Shown here piece by piece: positions 7,971 through 16,824 of a stretch of 64,000 bases of DNA. The position numbers and the translations under genes were made by a program. The DNA is from Thiodiazotropha sp040506195 (lineage in GTDB: Bacteria; Pseudomonadota; Gammaproteobacteria; Chromatiales; Chromatiaceae): contig JBEVXH010000013.1 of assembly GCA_040506195.1 (NCBI GenBank), forward strand, positions 1 to 64,000, given 5' to 3'. The notes under the pieces were generated by a model, which was not told the origin of the DNA, searched no databases, and saw nothing but the letters and a program-made list of their open reading frames with translations. Numbering within the stretch: the first letter of the stretch is position 1; every line of letters begins with the position of its first letter.

Positions 7971-8645
7971 TTAGGCGACAGCCTGGCGTTGAAGGATGGT
8001 GGCAAACTCTTCTACAAAGTCATCATAACGGTTATTCAGACGCTCCACATCGTTGGAATAGCGGTTGTAGGCAACAACCGCCGGTATCGCGGCGAACAGG
8101 CCGATAGCGGTTGCGATCAATGCTTCGGCTATGCCGGGGGCAACCAGCGCAAGGGTCGCCTGCTTGACGTTACCCAGTGCAGTGAACGAATTCATAATGC
8201 CCCACACAGTCCCGAACAGTCCCACATAAGGACTGGTGGAACCGATCGTGGCCAACGTAGACAGATGATTTTCCAGACGATCGACCTCACGGTTCAGAGA
8301 GACCCGCATGGAGCGTTGCGCACCGTGTACCATAGCCATCGGATCCTTGTGGCCCTTGGTTCTTAGCCGCGCAAATTCACGAAACCCGGCACGGAAGATG
8401 GATGCCATGCCGGACTCTTCGTCGGTCTCCCTTTCGATCTGGCGATAGAGTTCCGCCAGATCGCCCCCGGACCAGAAACGACCCTCGAATTCATCGGCCG
8501 CGCGTACCGCACTCTTCAGGACACGCATACGGTCGAAAATCATGCTCCATGAGCTGACGGATGCGAATACCAACAGGGCAATCACAAACTGCACCACCGG
8601 ACTGGCATTGAGTATCAGATGGGTAATGGTCAGGTCAGTCGACAT
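7971..8645 (-). CDS. tolQ: TolQ, ExbB-family proton-channel subunit
   Basis: Polytopic inner-membrane protein that forms the Tol proton channel with TolR. Three hydrophobic segments are visible (about residues 14-35, 135-155, 168-190), with the conserved STSPYVGLFGTVWGIM and APGIAEALIATAIGL motifs between and within the last two. The length of 224 is usual. Its start overlaps the end of ybgC by 11 bases, the classical ybgC-tolQ coupling. Confidence 0.97.
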   Translation of the reverse strand: MSTDLTITHLILNASPVVQFVIALLVFASVSSWSMIFDRMRVLKSAVRAADEFEGRFWSGGDLAELYRQIERETDEESGMASIFRAGFREFARLRTKGHKDPMAMVHGAQRSMRVSLNREVDRLENHLSTLATIGSTSPYVGLFGTVWGIMNSFTALGNVKQATLALVAPGIAEALIATAIGLFAAIPAVVAYNRYSNDVERLNNRYDDFVEEFATILQRQAVA

Positions 8646-9057
8646 CCGGTATCTCCATCAGTAATTTCTTGGGTATGGGGGTGGGGCGCATTGTTTCCAT
8701 ATTCACACAAGCAATCTTTATGGTACCCCGGCACAACAGTTGTGAATCCGATGGTCGCACCACCTCTTGAAAGAAGGTGAGACTGGCACGCCCTTTCTGA
8801 GACAATCTGGCATTGACCTCGAGGTTATCGTTAAAACGGGCTGGAGCATGGTAACCCAGTTCTACCTGTCGAACTGCGAAGATGATCCCGTCCTGTTGCC
8901 GCAACAGATCCTGCTCGAAACCAAGTGAACGCAACCACTCGGTGCGTGCCCGCTCCATGAATTTCAGATAATTGGCATAATAGACAACACCACCGGCGTC
9001 AGTATCTTCGTAGTAGACCCTGATGGGCCAGACAAAACCCGGCGACTCGTCGTTCAT
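8635..9057 (-). CDS. ybgC: Acyl-CoA thioesterase YbgC (hotdog fold)
   Basis: Hotdog-fold thioesterase of the Tol-Pal cluster, acting on acyl-CoA or acyl carrier protein thioesters in the cytoplasm and linked to phospholipid metabolism. The diagnostic YYEDTDAGGVVYYANY motif (about residues 14-29) carries the catalytic Asp. The 140-aa length fits. The ATG at 9057 has AGAGG just upstream. It heads the Tol-Pal transcription unit; the 290 bases between it and ruvB are the likely promoter region. Confidence 0.95.
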   Translation of the reverse strand: MNDESPGFVWPIRVYYEDTDAGGVVYYANYLKFMERARTEWLRSLGFEQDLLRQQDGIIFAVRQVELGYHAPARFNDNLEVNARLSQKGRASLTFFQEVVRPSDSQLLCRGTIKIACVNMETMRPTPIPKKLLMEIPDVD

Positions 9058-9347
9058 ACCTCTTTCCAGACCCGAATCACTGTTGCGCCAGCTTCATCCG
9101 GTGCAGTTCAATTAAACGGTTAATCATACTTAGCTTCGTAAACCGATGGTAGTGAAAATAGTTAAACCCCTGCATGAATCCCAATCTATGAGTATGTGAT
9201 TTGCAAGGAGTTCCCGTCATGCCGGGTTGAATCCGCCAGGCTTCGAGATCGATGGCGGCAAAGATCGTAACTCAATCACGATTTCAGATTCTGTGCGGGC
9301 AGATTGCAGTTCACCGGGCAAGCCTTATTCTGGCGGGGCCTCATCGA

Positions 9348-10394
9348 CTACTTTTCGCGGAACAGATCGTCCTCGGAGGGTACATGTTCGCCGGGTTTCG
9401 GTGACAATCCAAAGTGCAGATAGGCGGCCTGGGTCGCCACTCTGCCTCTTGGTGTGCGCATCAGAAACCCCTGCTGTATCAGATAGGGCTCAAGGACATC
9501 CTCGATGGTACCCTTCTCCTCACCGATCGCCGCGGCCAGATTATCGACCCCGACGGGCCCGCCCTCAAACTTCTCGATGACTGCCAGCAGTAAGCGCCGG
9601 TCCATGTTGTCAAAACCGTTGCCATCGACCTTGAGCATGCCCAGGGCGCTGTCGGCCACCGTTCTGTTGATATGACCATCCTGTTTGACCTGGGCATAAT
9701 CGCGCACCCTTCTCAACAGACGGTTGGCAATCCTCGGCGTACCCCGGGAACGACATGCGATCTCTCCGGCCCCGTCCGCATCCATACCGATATTGAGAAT
9801 GCCGGCTGAACGGGTGACGATATGGGCCAGGTCGCTGCTGCTGTAGAACTCCAGCCGCTGAACGATGCCGAACCTGTCCCGCAAGGGGGAGGTCAGCAGA
9901 CCGGCCCGGGTCGTGGCGCCAACCAGGGTAAAGGGCGGCAGATCGAGCTTGATCGAGCGTGCGGCCGGCCCTTCGCCGATCATGATATCGAGTTGAAAAT
10001 CCTCCATTGCCGGATAGAGCACCTCTTCAACCACCGGGCTGAGGCGATGGATCTCATCGACGAACAACACGTCATGGGGTTCAAGGTTGGTCAACAGCGC
10101 CGCCAGATCCCCCGGTCTTTCGAGCACCGGGCCGGAGGTTTGTCGCAGATTGACCCCCATCTCATTGGCGATGATATGCGCCAGGGTGGTCTTGCCCAAT
10201 CCGGGAGGACCGAAAATCAGGACATGATCCAACGCCTCGCTCCGCGCCTTGGCGGCGGGTATGAAGATCTCCATCTGCTCGCGGACTGCGGGCTGGCCCA
10301 CATAGTCGCACAAACGCTTGGGGCGGATGGCCCGGTCCACAGCGGTGTCTTCACCCGTGGCATCGCCGTTGATCAATCTGGGTTCACTAATCAC
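9348..10394 (-). CDS. ruvB: Holliday junction branch migration ATPase RuvB
   Basis: Hexameric AAA+ motor that drives branch migration with RuvA during recombinational repair. Walker A GPPGLGKTTLAH (about residues 61-72), Walker B LFVDEIHRL (about 110-118), sensor motif VGATTRAG (about 157-164), and the C-terminal winged-helix DNA-binding domain with QQGFLMRTPRGR are all present. The length of 348 is normal. A dispersed repeat (10411-10436) lies between it and ruvA. Confidence 0.98.
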   Translation of the reverse strand: MISEPRLINGDATGEDTAVDRAIRPKRLCDYVGQPAVREQMEIFIPAAKARSEALDHVLIFGPPGLGKTTLAHIIANEMGVNLRQTSGPVLERPGDLAALLTNLEPHDVLFVDEIHRLSPVVEEVLYPAMEDFQLDIMIGEGPAARSIKLDLPPFTLVGATTRAGLLTSPLRDRFGIVQRLEFYSSSDLAHIVTRSAGILNIGMDADGAGEIACRSRGTPRIANRLLRRVRDYAQVKQDGHINRTVADSALGMLKVDGNGFDNMDRRLLLAVIEKFEGGPVGVDNLAAAIGEEKGTIEDVLEPYLIQQGFLMRTPRGRVATQAAYLHFGLSPKPGEHVPSEDDLFREK

Positions 10395-10410
10395 TTATCT
10401 ATCCGGTTCG

Positions 10411-10436
10411 GTCTTAGGTCCTGTTAACACTAATCC
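10411..10436 (-). repeat. Dispersed repeat copy between ruvA and ruvB
   Basis: On the minus strand this 26-mer differs at one position from the copy at 63062-63087. It occupies most of the 52-bp ruvA-ruvB gap, just upstream of the ruvB start. Similarity to the copy near 216 continues several bases beyond the 26-mer (ATCC then GGCCC). Confidence 0.85.
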
Positions 10437-10446
10437 ATTCGGCCCG

Positions 10447-11055
10447 CTATTTCTGCACCGCACTCTGCAGTGCAGCCCGTATCAAACCCTCGCTGTCCAT
10501 CTCATCCTCCGCTACCGCCTTTACCATACGACCGGCCTCCTGCGGTTTATAGCCCAAGGCCACCAGTGCGGCCACGGCATCGTTTGCGGCACTGCCGCGA
10601 TTTGCCGTCAAGTCACCCGGTGATGGACTGATGGCTGGCGTCAGATCGCCCAGCTTAGCCAATCTGTCACGCATCTCCACAATCAGCCGCTGTGCTGTCT
10701 TACGGCCGATTCCCGGCAACCGTACCAGGGACGCCACATCCTCCTCCTCCACGCAGCGGCCGAACTCATCAGCACTCATACCGGAGAGTATCGCCAATGC
10801 CATCTTGGCGCCGATACCGCTCACCTTCAGCAGGCTGCGAAACAGGGTCCGTTCCGATTCCGTAGCAAAGGCATACAGGACATGGGCATCCTCACGCACA
10901 GCCAGGTGAGTGAAGAGCGTGACCGCCTGGCCGGCTTCCGGCAGGGTGAAAAAGGTGGAGAGCGGGGCCTCAAGTTCATAGCCCACGCCATTGACATCGA
11001 TCAGCATGTGGGGCGCCTGTTTGTGGACAAGCTCCCCTTTTAAACGGCCTATCAT
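10447..11055 (-). CDS. ruvA: Holliday junction DNA-binding protein RuvA
   Basis: Tetrameric protein that holds the four-way junction and loads RuvB. It starts MIGRLKGELVHK as in the family; the OB-fold N-terminal domain is followed by two helix-hairpin-helix motifs (KVSGIGAKMALAIL about 77-90, RLPGIGRKTAQRL about 112-124) and the RuvB-contacting C-terminal domain (ALVALGYKPQEA about 160-171). At 202 residues it is full-length. Confidence 0.97.
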   Translation of the reverse strand: MIGRLKGELVHKQAPHMLIDVNGVGYELEAPLSTFFTLPEAGQAVTLFTHLAVREDAHVLYAFATESERTLFRSLLKVSGIGAKMALAILSGMSADEFGRCVEEEDVASLVRLPGIGRKTAQRLIVEMRDRLAKLGDLTPAISPSPGDLTANRGSAANDAVAALVALGYKPQEAGRMVKAVAEDEMDSEGLIRAALQSAVQK

Positions 11056-11119
11056 CCTGGGTTGTTATCCGGTTGACGATTCAAGCTGTGATTATGGCAC
11101 GGATGGGACACGGGTATCC

Positions 11120-11617
11120 TCACTTTCCGCGACCGGACTGGCGCATCAGTGTGGTATGGATATGGGCATGGCTCAGGGCCACCGCGAGGGCGTCCGCGGC
11201 ATCCGCCTGGGGTTTTTGCCGCAAACCCAGGATCATCTGCACCATATGCTGAATCTGCGCCTTGTCCGCGCGCCCCGTCCCCACTACCGCCTGTTTGATG
11301 CGGGTGGGCGTATACTCCGCCACACTCAGTCCGCAATACACCGCAGCGCAGATGGCCGCCCCCCTCGCCTGCCCCAGCTTGAGGGCTGAAGAGGGATTCT
11401 TGGCCACGAAAACCTGCTCGATGGCCATCACATCCGGTTGATGCTCCCGGATCAAGCCGCTGATAGTCGCAAATATCTCTCCAAGTCTGGGGGGAAGCGG
11501 TTCACCACTCAATTTTATGACCCCATGGGACAAGTAGACAGAATGCATGCCATCGGTATCGATCAGGCCGTAACCTGTCATGCGGGAGCCGGGATCGATG
11601 CCGATAATACGTAACAT
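11120..11617 (-). CDS. ruvC: Crossover junction endodeoxyribonuclease RuvC
   Basis: Homodimeric resolvase that nicks Holliday junctions. It has the RNase H-like fold with catalytic acidic residues in IIGIDPGSRMTGYG (D8), MAIEQVFVAKN (E about 66) and DAADALAVALSH (D about 137-140). The length of 165 is typical. Its ATG follows the yebC stop with no spacer, so translation is probably coupled. Confidence 0.97.
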   Translation of the reverse strand: MLRIIGIDPGSRMTGYGLIDTDGMHSVYLSHGVIKLSGEPLPPRLGEIFATISGLIREHQPDVMAIEQVFVAKNPSSALKLGQARGAAICAAVYCGLSVAEYTPTRIKQAVVGTGRADKAQIQHMVQMILGLRQKPQADAADALAVALSHAHIHTTLMRQSGRGK

Positions 11618-12364
11618 TCAGTTGATTGCATCCAAAATCTCATCCGAGATCTCGGCATTGGTATAGACATTCTGTACGTCGTCCAGATCCTCCAGCATGT
11701 CAACCATGCGCAACAGTTTCTCGGCATCGTCCTGATCGAGGACTGCGCTGGTCGAGGCATTATAGGTGACCTCGTCAGTATCCGGGTTAAGTCCGGCGGC
11801 AACCAGGGCATCCTTTATCTGGGAGAACCCCTCTGGTGTGGAGATGACATCGACCGAGCCATCGTCGTTGGTGACCACATCTTCGGCACCTGCCTCCAAG
11901 GCCGCCTCCATGATGGCATCCTCGTCCACTCCCGGATTGTAACTTAGCATTCCCTGCTTGCTGAACAGATATGATACAGACCCGTCGGTGCCCAGGTTGC
12001 CTCCCAGCTTGCTGAAAGCGTGACGAACCTCGGATGCGGTACGGTTTCGGTTGTCTGTCATACAGTCGACCATGACCGCCGTACCCCCCGGCCCATAGCC
12101 TTCATAGCGGATCTCGTCATAGTTATCGCCGTCGGTGCCTCCCGCGCCACGCTTGATGGCGCGCTCAATGGTGTCCTTGGGCATATTCGCACCGAGCCCC
12201 TTGTCAACGGCCAGCCGCAGACGCGGATTGGCATTGATTTCCCCCCCTCCCATGCGGGCAGCCACGGTAATCTCTCTTATCAGCTTGGTCCATATCTTGC
12301 CGCGCTTCTTGTCATTGGCGGCTTTCTTATGCTTGATATTGGCCCACTTACTGTGTCCTGCCAT
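11618..12364 (-). CDS. yebC: YebC/PmpR family regulatory protein
   Basis: Member of the YebC family. Members were described as DNA-binding transcriptional regulators and more recently linked to ribosome rescue at proline stretches; which role applies here is not known. The start MAGHSKWANIKHKKA and the GGTDGDNYDEIRYEGYGPGG region are diagnostic. At 248 residues it is full length. GAGAGG lies about 5 bases before the ATG. It heads the yebC-ruvCAB unit, the common gammaproteobacterial order. Confidence 0.95.
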   Translation of the reverse strand: MAGHSKWANIKHKKAANDKKRGKIWTKLIREITVAARMGGGEINANPRLRLAVDKGLGANMPKDTIERAIKRGAGGTDGDNYDEIRYEGYGPGGTAVMVDCMTDNRNRTASEVRHAFSKLGGNLGTDGSVSYLFSKQGMLSYNPGVDEDAIMEAALEAGAEDVVTNDDGSVDVISTPEGFSQIKDALVAAGLNPDTDEVTYNASTSAVLDQDDAEKLLRMVDMLEDLDDVQNVYTNAEISDEILDAIN

Positions 12365-12602
12365 ACAAACCTCTCAAAACTCTGCATTCAAATATGGCAT
12401 TTTATCATCCACCCGATCTCGCAGAAACCAAGGAATGCAGACGACTTAAGATTCACTGTGAATTGCCGATCTGATAAGTACAATTTAAGGGCATAACAAT
12501 CGAGCTCCATTCACCCATCCGACTCGGCAACCACTACCTTTGGGTGATCCATACAGGTAAAATCATTTAGCGCTAAAAAACCGTTTCAAAGAGCAATCCC
12601 CA

Positions 12603-14090
12603 ATGACCCAAACAGTCCAAGAATGGACCCGTGCGCTTTCTTCAGAGCCGCTCCTTGTAATGCAAAGGACACTGACTCAGGTCAGGGATCTGCTGCGAAA
12701 ATCGAGTGTCAACCACAGCAGACTATCCGAAGTCATCTCCCGCGATCCCGGTTTCAGCCTGCATGTAATGCGGCAGATCAACAATTTGCCGAACCCGCCG
12801 AAAGAACCCATCACCAAGATTTCCCTCGCCATACCCTTATTGGGTATGGATGCGATCGAACAGGCAAGCCGGACCCTGCCTTCTCTTGAGGAAAAACTCA
12901 AAGGTCCGCCAAGACGCGGATTGATCGATTGCTACAGCCGCGCAGTCCACGCAGCAATCTATGCCGCTAATATCGCTGAAATGCAGAGATGGCAGGAAGT
13001 CGATTCACTCTATACCGCCGCATTGCTCCACGACATTGGAGAGATGGCATTGTGGGCCATGGCACCGGATGATATGCGCACCGTCCAAAGGAAAATCATC
13101 CAACGAACACCACGCGAGAGCGCCACCCAGGAGATCCTGGGTGTCACCCTGGAAGAGTTAAGCGTTCAGTTGAGTCTGAAGTGGCAACTGCCTGAGCTGG
13201 TACACGAATCACAGGGGTCATCCAACAGCTACCTGCCAAAACCGCTTTCCGTGATGCTGGCTTCGATACTTGCCAGAGAGAGCAGTCTGGGCTGGCAGCA
13301 TGAGAAACTGGATAATGATATCGAGTTGTTGGCGGAGTTTCTTGAGATATCACACGAGGAAGCAACTGCCTATCTGCACCGTCTGGCAGCGGAAGCAGCC
13401 CGCGATTTGCACAGGCTCACCCTGCCGTTGCCGGCGTTCCATCTCATTTCCAGTGGTCCGGCAGCCCACGAAATCGAGACAGCTAATGCTACCGTTTCAC
13501 CCGTGACAACCCGGCAGGCACCGGTTAACGCACCCAGATCCAGCTCCGATGCGAAACCGGCCCCACAACCGCAACGCGCAACCCGCCCTGAATCCCCCCC
13601 CAGCGGTCAGAGGAAAGCCGCCTCTCAACCCGAAACAAAGAAACGCGTCAATCCACTGCAGGCGATACTCAATGACGCCTTGCAGCAGATGCATGAGGAG
13701 CTTGGATTGAGCAGGACCATGTTTGCCATGCTCAGCCCGGACAAAAGCACCCTCAGGGCTCGATTCGTGGTGGAGTCGGAACAGCAACTCTCACTGAAAG
13801 GCTTTGTATTGAATATCACAAAACCAAATTTATTCAAGGCCTTAATGAATAAACCACAAGCAATATCACTAAACAGGAACAATGCTGAACAGTACCTGCC
13901 ATTGATTCCCCAATCAGCCTTGGAGCAGATAAACAACAGTGGATTCGTCTCAATGTCGGTCTTTATTCAGGGCAAGCCGGTGGGGCTCTTTTATGCCGAC
14001 AACGGTATCAGCGGCCCTGGTGTGACGCGCCGGCAATACGACAATTTCAAGGTTATTTGCCAGAAAACCGTGCAAACGATAAGTTCTTGA
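12603..14090 (+). CDS. HDOD domain signalling protein with C-terminal GAF-like domain
   Basis: The N-terminal half (about residues 15-250) is an HDOD domain, a relative of HD phosphohydrolases used in bacterial signalling; ALLHDIGEMALW (about 139-150) retains an HD pair, while other metal ligands of true HD enzymes are not obvious. A proline/serine-rich linker (about 300-345) follows. The C-terminal 140 residues (QQMHEELGLSRTMFAML through KPVGLFYADNG) look like a GAF-type sensory domain. It stands alone between divergent units. The signal and output cannot be inferred from sequence. Confidence 0.8.
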   Translation: MTQTVQEWTRALSSEPLLVMQRTLTQVRDLLRKSSVNHSRLSEVISRDPGFSLHVMRQINNLPNPPKEPITKISLAIPLLGMDAIEQASRTLPSLEEKLKGPPRRGLIDCYSRAVHAAIYAANIAEMQRWQEVDSLYTAALLHDIGEMALWAMAPDDMRTVQRKIIQRTPRESATQEILGVTLEELSVQLSLKWQLPELVHESQGSSNSYLPKPLSVMLASILARESSLGWQHEKLDNDIELLAEFLEISHEEATAYLHRLAAEAARDLHRLTLPLPAFHLISSGPAAHEIETANATVSPVTTRQAPVNAPRSSSDAKPAPQPQRATRPESPPSGQRKAASQPETKKRVNPLQAILNDALQQMHEELGLSRTMFAMLSPDKSTLRARFVVESEQQLSLKGFVLNITKPNLFKALMNKPQAISLNRNNAEQYLPLIPQSALEQINNSGFVSMSVFIQGKPVGLFYADNGISGPGVTRRQYDNFKVICQKTVQTISS

Positions 14091-14208
14091 CGGTATCGAA
14101 TCCAGATTCATCCCCGGGCAAACAGCTTCAGATGCCAATATGAGATTCTGTGATTGCCCATCACACCTTCCATTAACTATTCACACCCGATACCCCAACC
14201 CGATTGCT

Positions 14209-14222
14209 TTGATCAAAGTCAT
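14209..14222 (+). promoter_or_regulatory. FNR/CRP-family-like binding site upstream of the radical SAM and ubiUV genes
   Basis: TTGATCAAAGTCAT has one perfect FNR half-site (TTGAT), the correct 4-base spacer and a 3-of-5 second half (GTCAT versus ATCAA). It lies 59 bases before the GTG at 14281, a plausible position for an anaerobic activator. The downstream genes act without oxygen, which fits, but the second half-site is weak. Confidence 0.35.
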
Positions 14223-14280
14223 TGTTTCAGCCAATGCAAACGCTAGGATGACACTTCTTATTTCCAGACCAGAGTAAAAA

Positions 14281-14880
14281 GTGCAACAACAGATAAGTTA
14301 TCAAATTGGAAACAACCTCTATCTCAGCATTACGGATCGCTGCACATTGGAATGTGCGTTTTGCCCGAAAACCCATGGCGACATGATGGTCAAAGGTTAT
14401 GATCTTACCTTCGATCACCGCCCGACAGCAGAAGAGATTATTACCTCGATCGATGATCCGGCAGGCTACGATGAAGTAGTCTTTTGCGGCTATGGCGAAC
14501 CAACACTGAGATTGAACCTGCTGCTTGAAGTAGCCAGACATATCAAACAGCATGGTGGTCGGGTGCGCGTAAATACCGATGGCTTATGCAATTTGATACA
14601 CAAGCATGACACATTGCCGGAGCTCGGAGAGTGCGTGGATGCAATTTCAATCTCACTAAATGCCCAGAACAGTGAGATCTATGACATTCACTGTAGACCG
14701 AACCTGCCTGGCTCCTATGAGGCAGTGCTTGAATTCCTGCGTCGGGCTCCCGAATATATCGCCGATGTGACGGCAACCGCGATCGATGGGCTGGAGGGGG
14801 TCGACATTGCCGCTTGTGAAGAGATCGCAAAAGCAATGAACATAAAGTTTCGTCGTCGCTTCCTGAACGAGGTCGGCTAG
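14281..14880 (+). CDS. Radical SAM protein, TatD-associated type
   Basis: Short (199-aa) radical SAM protein with the cluster-binding CX3CX2C at C21, C25 and C28 (CTLECAFCPK) and a GYGEPTLR motif near 66-73 that replaces the GGEP loop. This resembles the family annotated as TatD-family-associated radical SAM proteins; no tatD gene is near. The start is GTG at 14281 with an AGAG string upstream. It is 5-15 bases ahead of the YhcC-like gene and probably in one operon with ubiU-ubiV. The substrate is unknown. Confidence 0.8.
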   Translation: MQQQISYQIGNNLYLSITDRCTLECAFCPKTHGDMMVKGYDLTFDHRPTAEEIITSIDDPAGYDEVVFCGYGEPTLRLNLLLEVARHIKQHGGRVRVNTDGLCNLIHKHDTLPELGECVDAISISLNAQNSEIYDIHCRPNLPGSYEAVLEFLRRAPEYIADVTATAIDGLEGVDIAACEEIAKAMNIKFRRRFLNEVG

Positions 14881-14894
14881 CCCGGGTGTATGCG

Positions 14895-15812
14895 ATGACA
14901 ACTCTTTCGGAGCAAGCATCCACATTCGGACAATACCTGTTGCAGCGCTATGGCGAACGTGTACACAAAATTGCTCTCGACGCTGCATTTACATGTCCCA
15001 ACAGGGACGGCAGCAAGGGTAGCGGTGGATGCACCTTTTGCAATAATGTCTCATTCAGTCCCAATGGGCGCCAGCCCAGGCCTATCAATGAGCAACTGGC
15101 ATCAGGCCGGCGCGTGATATTAAAACGAACCGGTGCCCGCAAGTATCTGGCCTATTTTCAGGCCTATACCAATACCTATGCTGAAATCGAAAAACTGACC
15201 GCACTTTATGACACAGCTTTGGCGGATGAAGATGTCATCGGCCTCTCCATCGGCACCCGACCGGACTGCCTGCCTGATACGGTTATCGATCTGCTTGCCG
15301 GTTATCAGGAGCAGGGAAAAGAGGTATGGCTGGAACTCGGTCTGCAGTCGGCCTTTGACGAAACGCTCGCCAGGGTTAACCGTGGGCACGGTTTTGCCGA
15401 GTATCGAGAAAGCGTATTACGCGCACGAAACCGAGGTCTCAAGGTCTGCACCCACATGATCGCGGGACTGCCCGGAGAGACGGCCTACCATGCTACGGAA
15501 ACATTGCAAAGGGTGCTGGAACTGGGCACAGACGGCCTGAAACTCCACCCTTTGCATGTAGTAAAGGGGACTCAGCTGGCCAATGCCTGGCGTCGGGGCG
15601 AATATCGACCGCTTACCCTGGAGGCCTATGTGGATATTGCGGCCGATATGGTGCAACAGACACCCTCGAATGTGGTCTGGCACCGTCTTACCGGCACCGC
15701 TTCGGAGACAATTCTGCTGGCTCCTCTCTGGTGTGCCAGGAAATGGCTTGTCCTGAACGCTATCACGACTGAACTGCAACGGCGACGCACGACGTGTCGA
15801 CAGGTTGCCTGA
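14895..15812 (+). CDS. yhcC: Radical SAM protein, YhcC family
   Basis: Homologue of E. coli YhcC (TIGR01212), a radical SAM/ELP3-like protein of unknown substrate. Cysteines at about C34, C46 and C49 lie in FTCPNRDG and GGCTFCN, the family's signature spacing. LSIGTRPDCLPD and VWLELGLQS are further hallmarks. The ATG at 14895 matches the family N-terminus; a GTG at 14886 is an alternative. Its 3' end overlaps the ORF upstream of ubiU, whose likely ATG is at 15829. In other bacteria YhcC has no settled role. Confidence 0.88.
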   Translation: MTTLSEQASTFGQYLLQRYGERVHKIALDAAFTCPNRDGSKGSGGCTFCNNVSFSPNGRQPRPINEQLASGRRVILKRTGARKYLAYFQAYTNTYAEIEKLTALYDTALADEDVIGLSIGTRPDCLPDTVIDLLAGYQEQGKEVWLELGLQSAFDETLARVNRGHGFAEYRESVLRARNRGLKVCTHMIAGLPGETAYHATETLQRVLELGTDGLKLHPLHVVKGTQLANAWRRGEYRPLTLEAYVDIAADMVQQTPSNVVWHRLTGTASETILLAPLWCARKWLVLNAITTELQRRRTTCRQVA

Positions 15813-15828
15813 ACGAGTGTGCACGATT

Positions 15829-16824
15829 ATGGAACTTGTCTGTCCCGCAGGTAACCTGCCATCGCTTAAGGCTGCCGTTGATAATGGCGCTGACGCAGTC
15901 TACTTCGGACTGCGCAATGACACCAATGCGCGCCATTTTCCCGGTTTGAATTTCAATGAAAAACGCGCCCGGGATGGTATTGCTTATGCAAAAGAGCGTG
16001 GCAAGCGCGTTTTCATGGCAATCAATACCTACCCACGCCCGGATGGCTGGGAGCGTTGGCGTCAAGCCGTGGACAGCGCCGCTTCGCTTTCGGTTGACGC
16101 CCTTATCTGCGCCGATATTGGGGTACTCGACTACGCCAGCCGGCAATGGCCGGAGCTCAATCTGCATCTCTCTGTTCAGGCTTCGAGCACCAACTATGAA
16201 GCGCTCGCCTTTTATCACGAATCATTTGGGATCAAACGCGCGGTGCTGCCCCGCGTTTTGTCACTCAGCCAGGTCAGGCAAGTGGTGGAAAACACCCCGG
16301 TCGAGATAGAAATATTTGGCTTCGGCAGTCTCTGCGTAATGGTGGAGGGACGCTGTATCCTCTCCTCCTATGTCACAGGTGAATCCCCGAATACCCACGG
16401 CGCCTGCTCACCTGCCCAGTTCGTCGAATATCGGGAAACCCCCCAGGGACTGGAGTCACGCTTAGGCGGCCTATTGACAGATCGTTACGGGAAACATGAA
16501 ACAGCCGGCTACCCAACGATCTGCAAGGGACGGTTTGCGGTGGGCGACGATACCTTCTACGCCATAGAGGAACCTACCTCATTGAATACATTGGCGCTGC
16601 TTCCAGAGCTGTATCGAGCAGGCATCAAGGCAATCAAGATCGAAGGCCGTCAACGCACTCCCGCCTATGTGGGCCAGGTCACCAAGGTTTGGCGCGAGGC
16701 GATAGACAACTGCCTGCACAATCCCGATAAGTTCCAAGCGACCTCTGCTTGGAACACTATTCTGGATCAGGTCTCAGAGGGGACCAGTACCACACTGGGC
16801 CCTTACTACCGACCTTGGCAATAA
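15829..16824 (+). CDS. ubiU: Oxygen-independent ubiquinone hydroxylation protein UbiU (U32 family)
   Basis: With UbiV, hydroxylates ubiquinone precursors without O2. It belongs to the peptidase U32 family but is not a protease here. Counting from the ATG at 15829, cysteines fall at 169, 176, 193 and 232, the same numbers as the four iron-sulfur ligands reported for E. coli UbiU. MELVCPAGNLPSLKAAVDNG is the family start, and EGRQRT near the C-terminus is typical. The length is 331 residues. The stop overlaps the ubiV ATG by one base (TAATG), so the pair is translationally coupled. Confidence 0.95.
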   Translation: MELVCPAGNLPSLKAAVDNGADAVYFGLRNDTNARHFPGLNFNEKRARDGIAYAKERGKRVFMAINTYPRPDGWERWRQAVDSAASLSVDALICADIGVLDYASRQWPELNLHLSVQASSTNYEALAFYHESFGIKRAVLPRVLSLSQVRQVVENTPVEIEIFGFGSLCVMVEGRCILSSYVTGESPNTHGACSPAQFVEYRETPQGLESRLGGLLTDRYGKHETAGYPTICKGRFAVGDDTFYAIEEPTSLNTLALLPELYRAGIKAIKIEGRQRTPAYVGQVTKVWREAIDNCLHNPDKFQATSAWNTILDQVSEGTSTTLGPYYRPWQ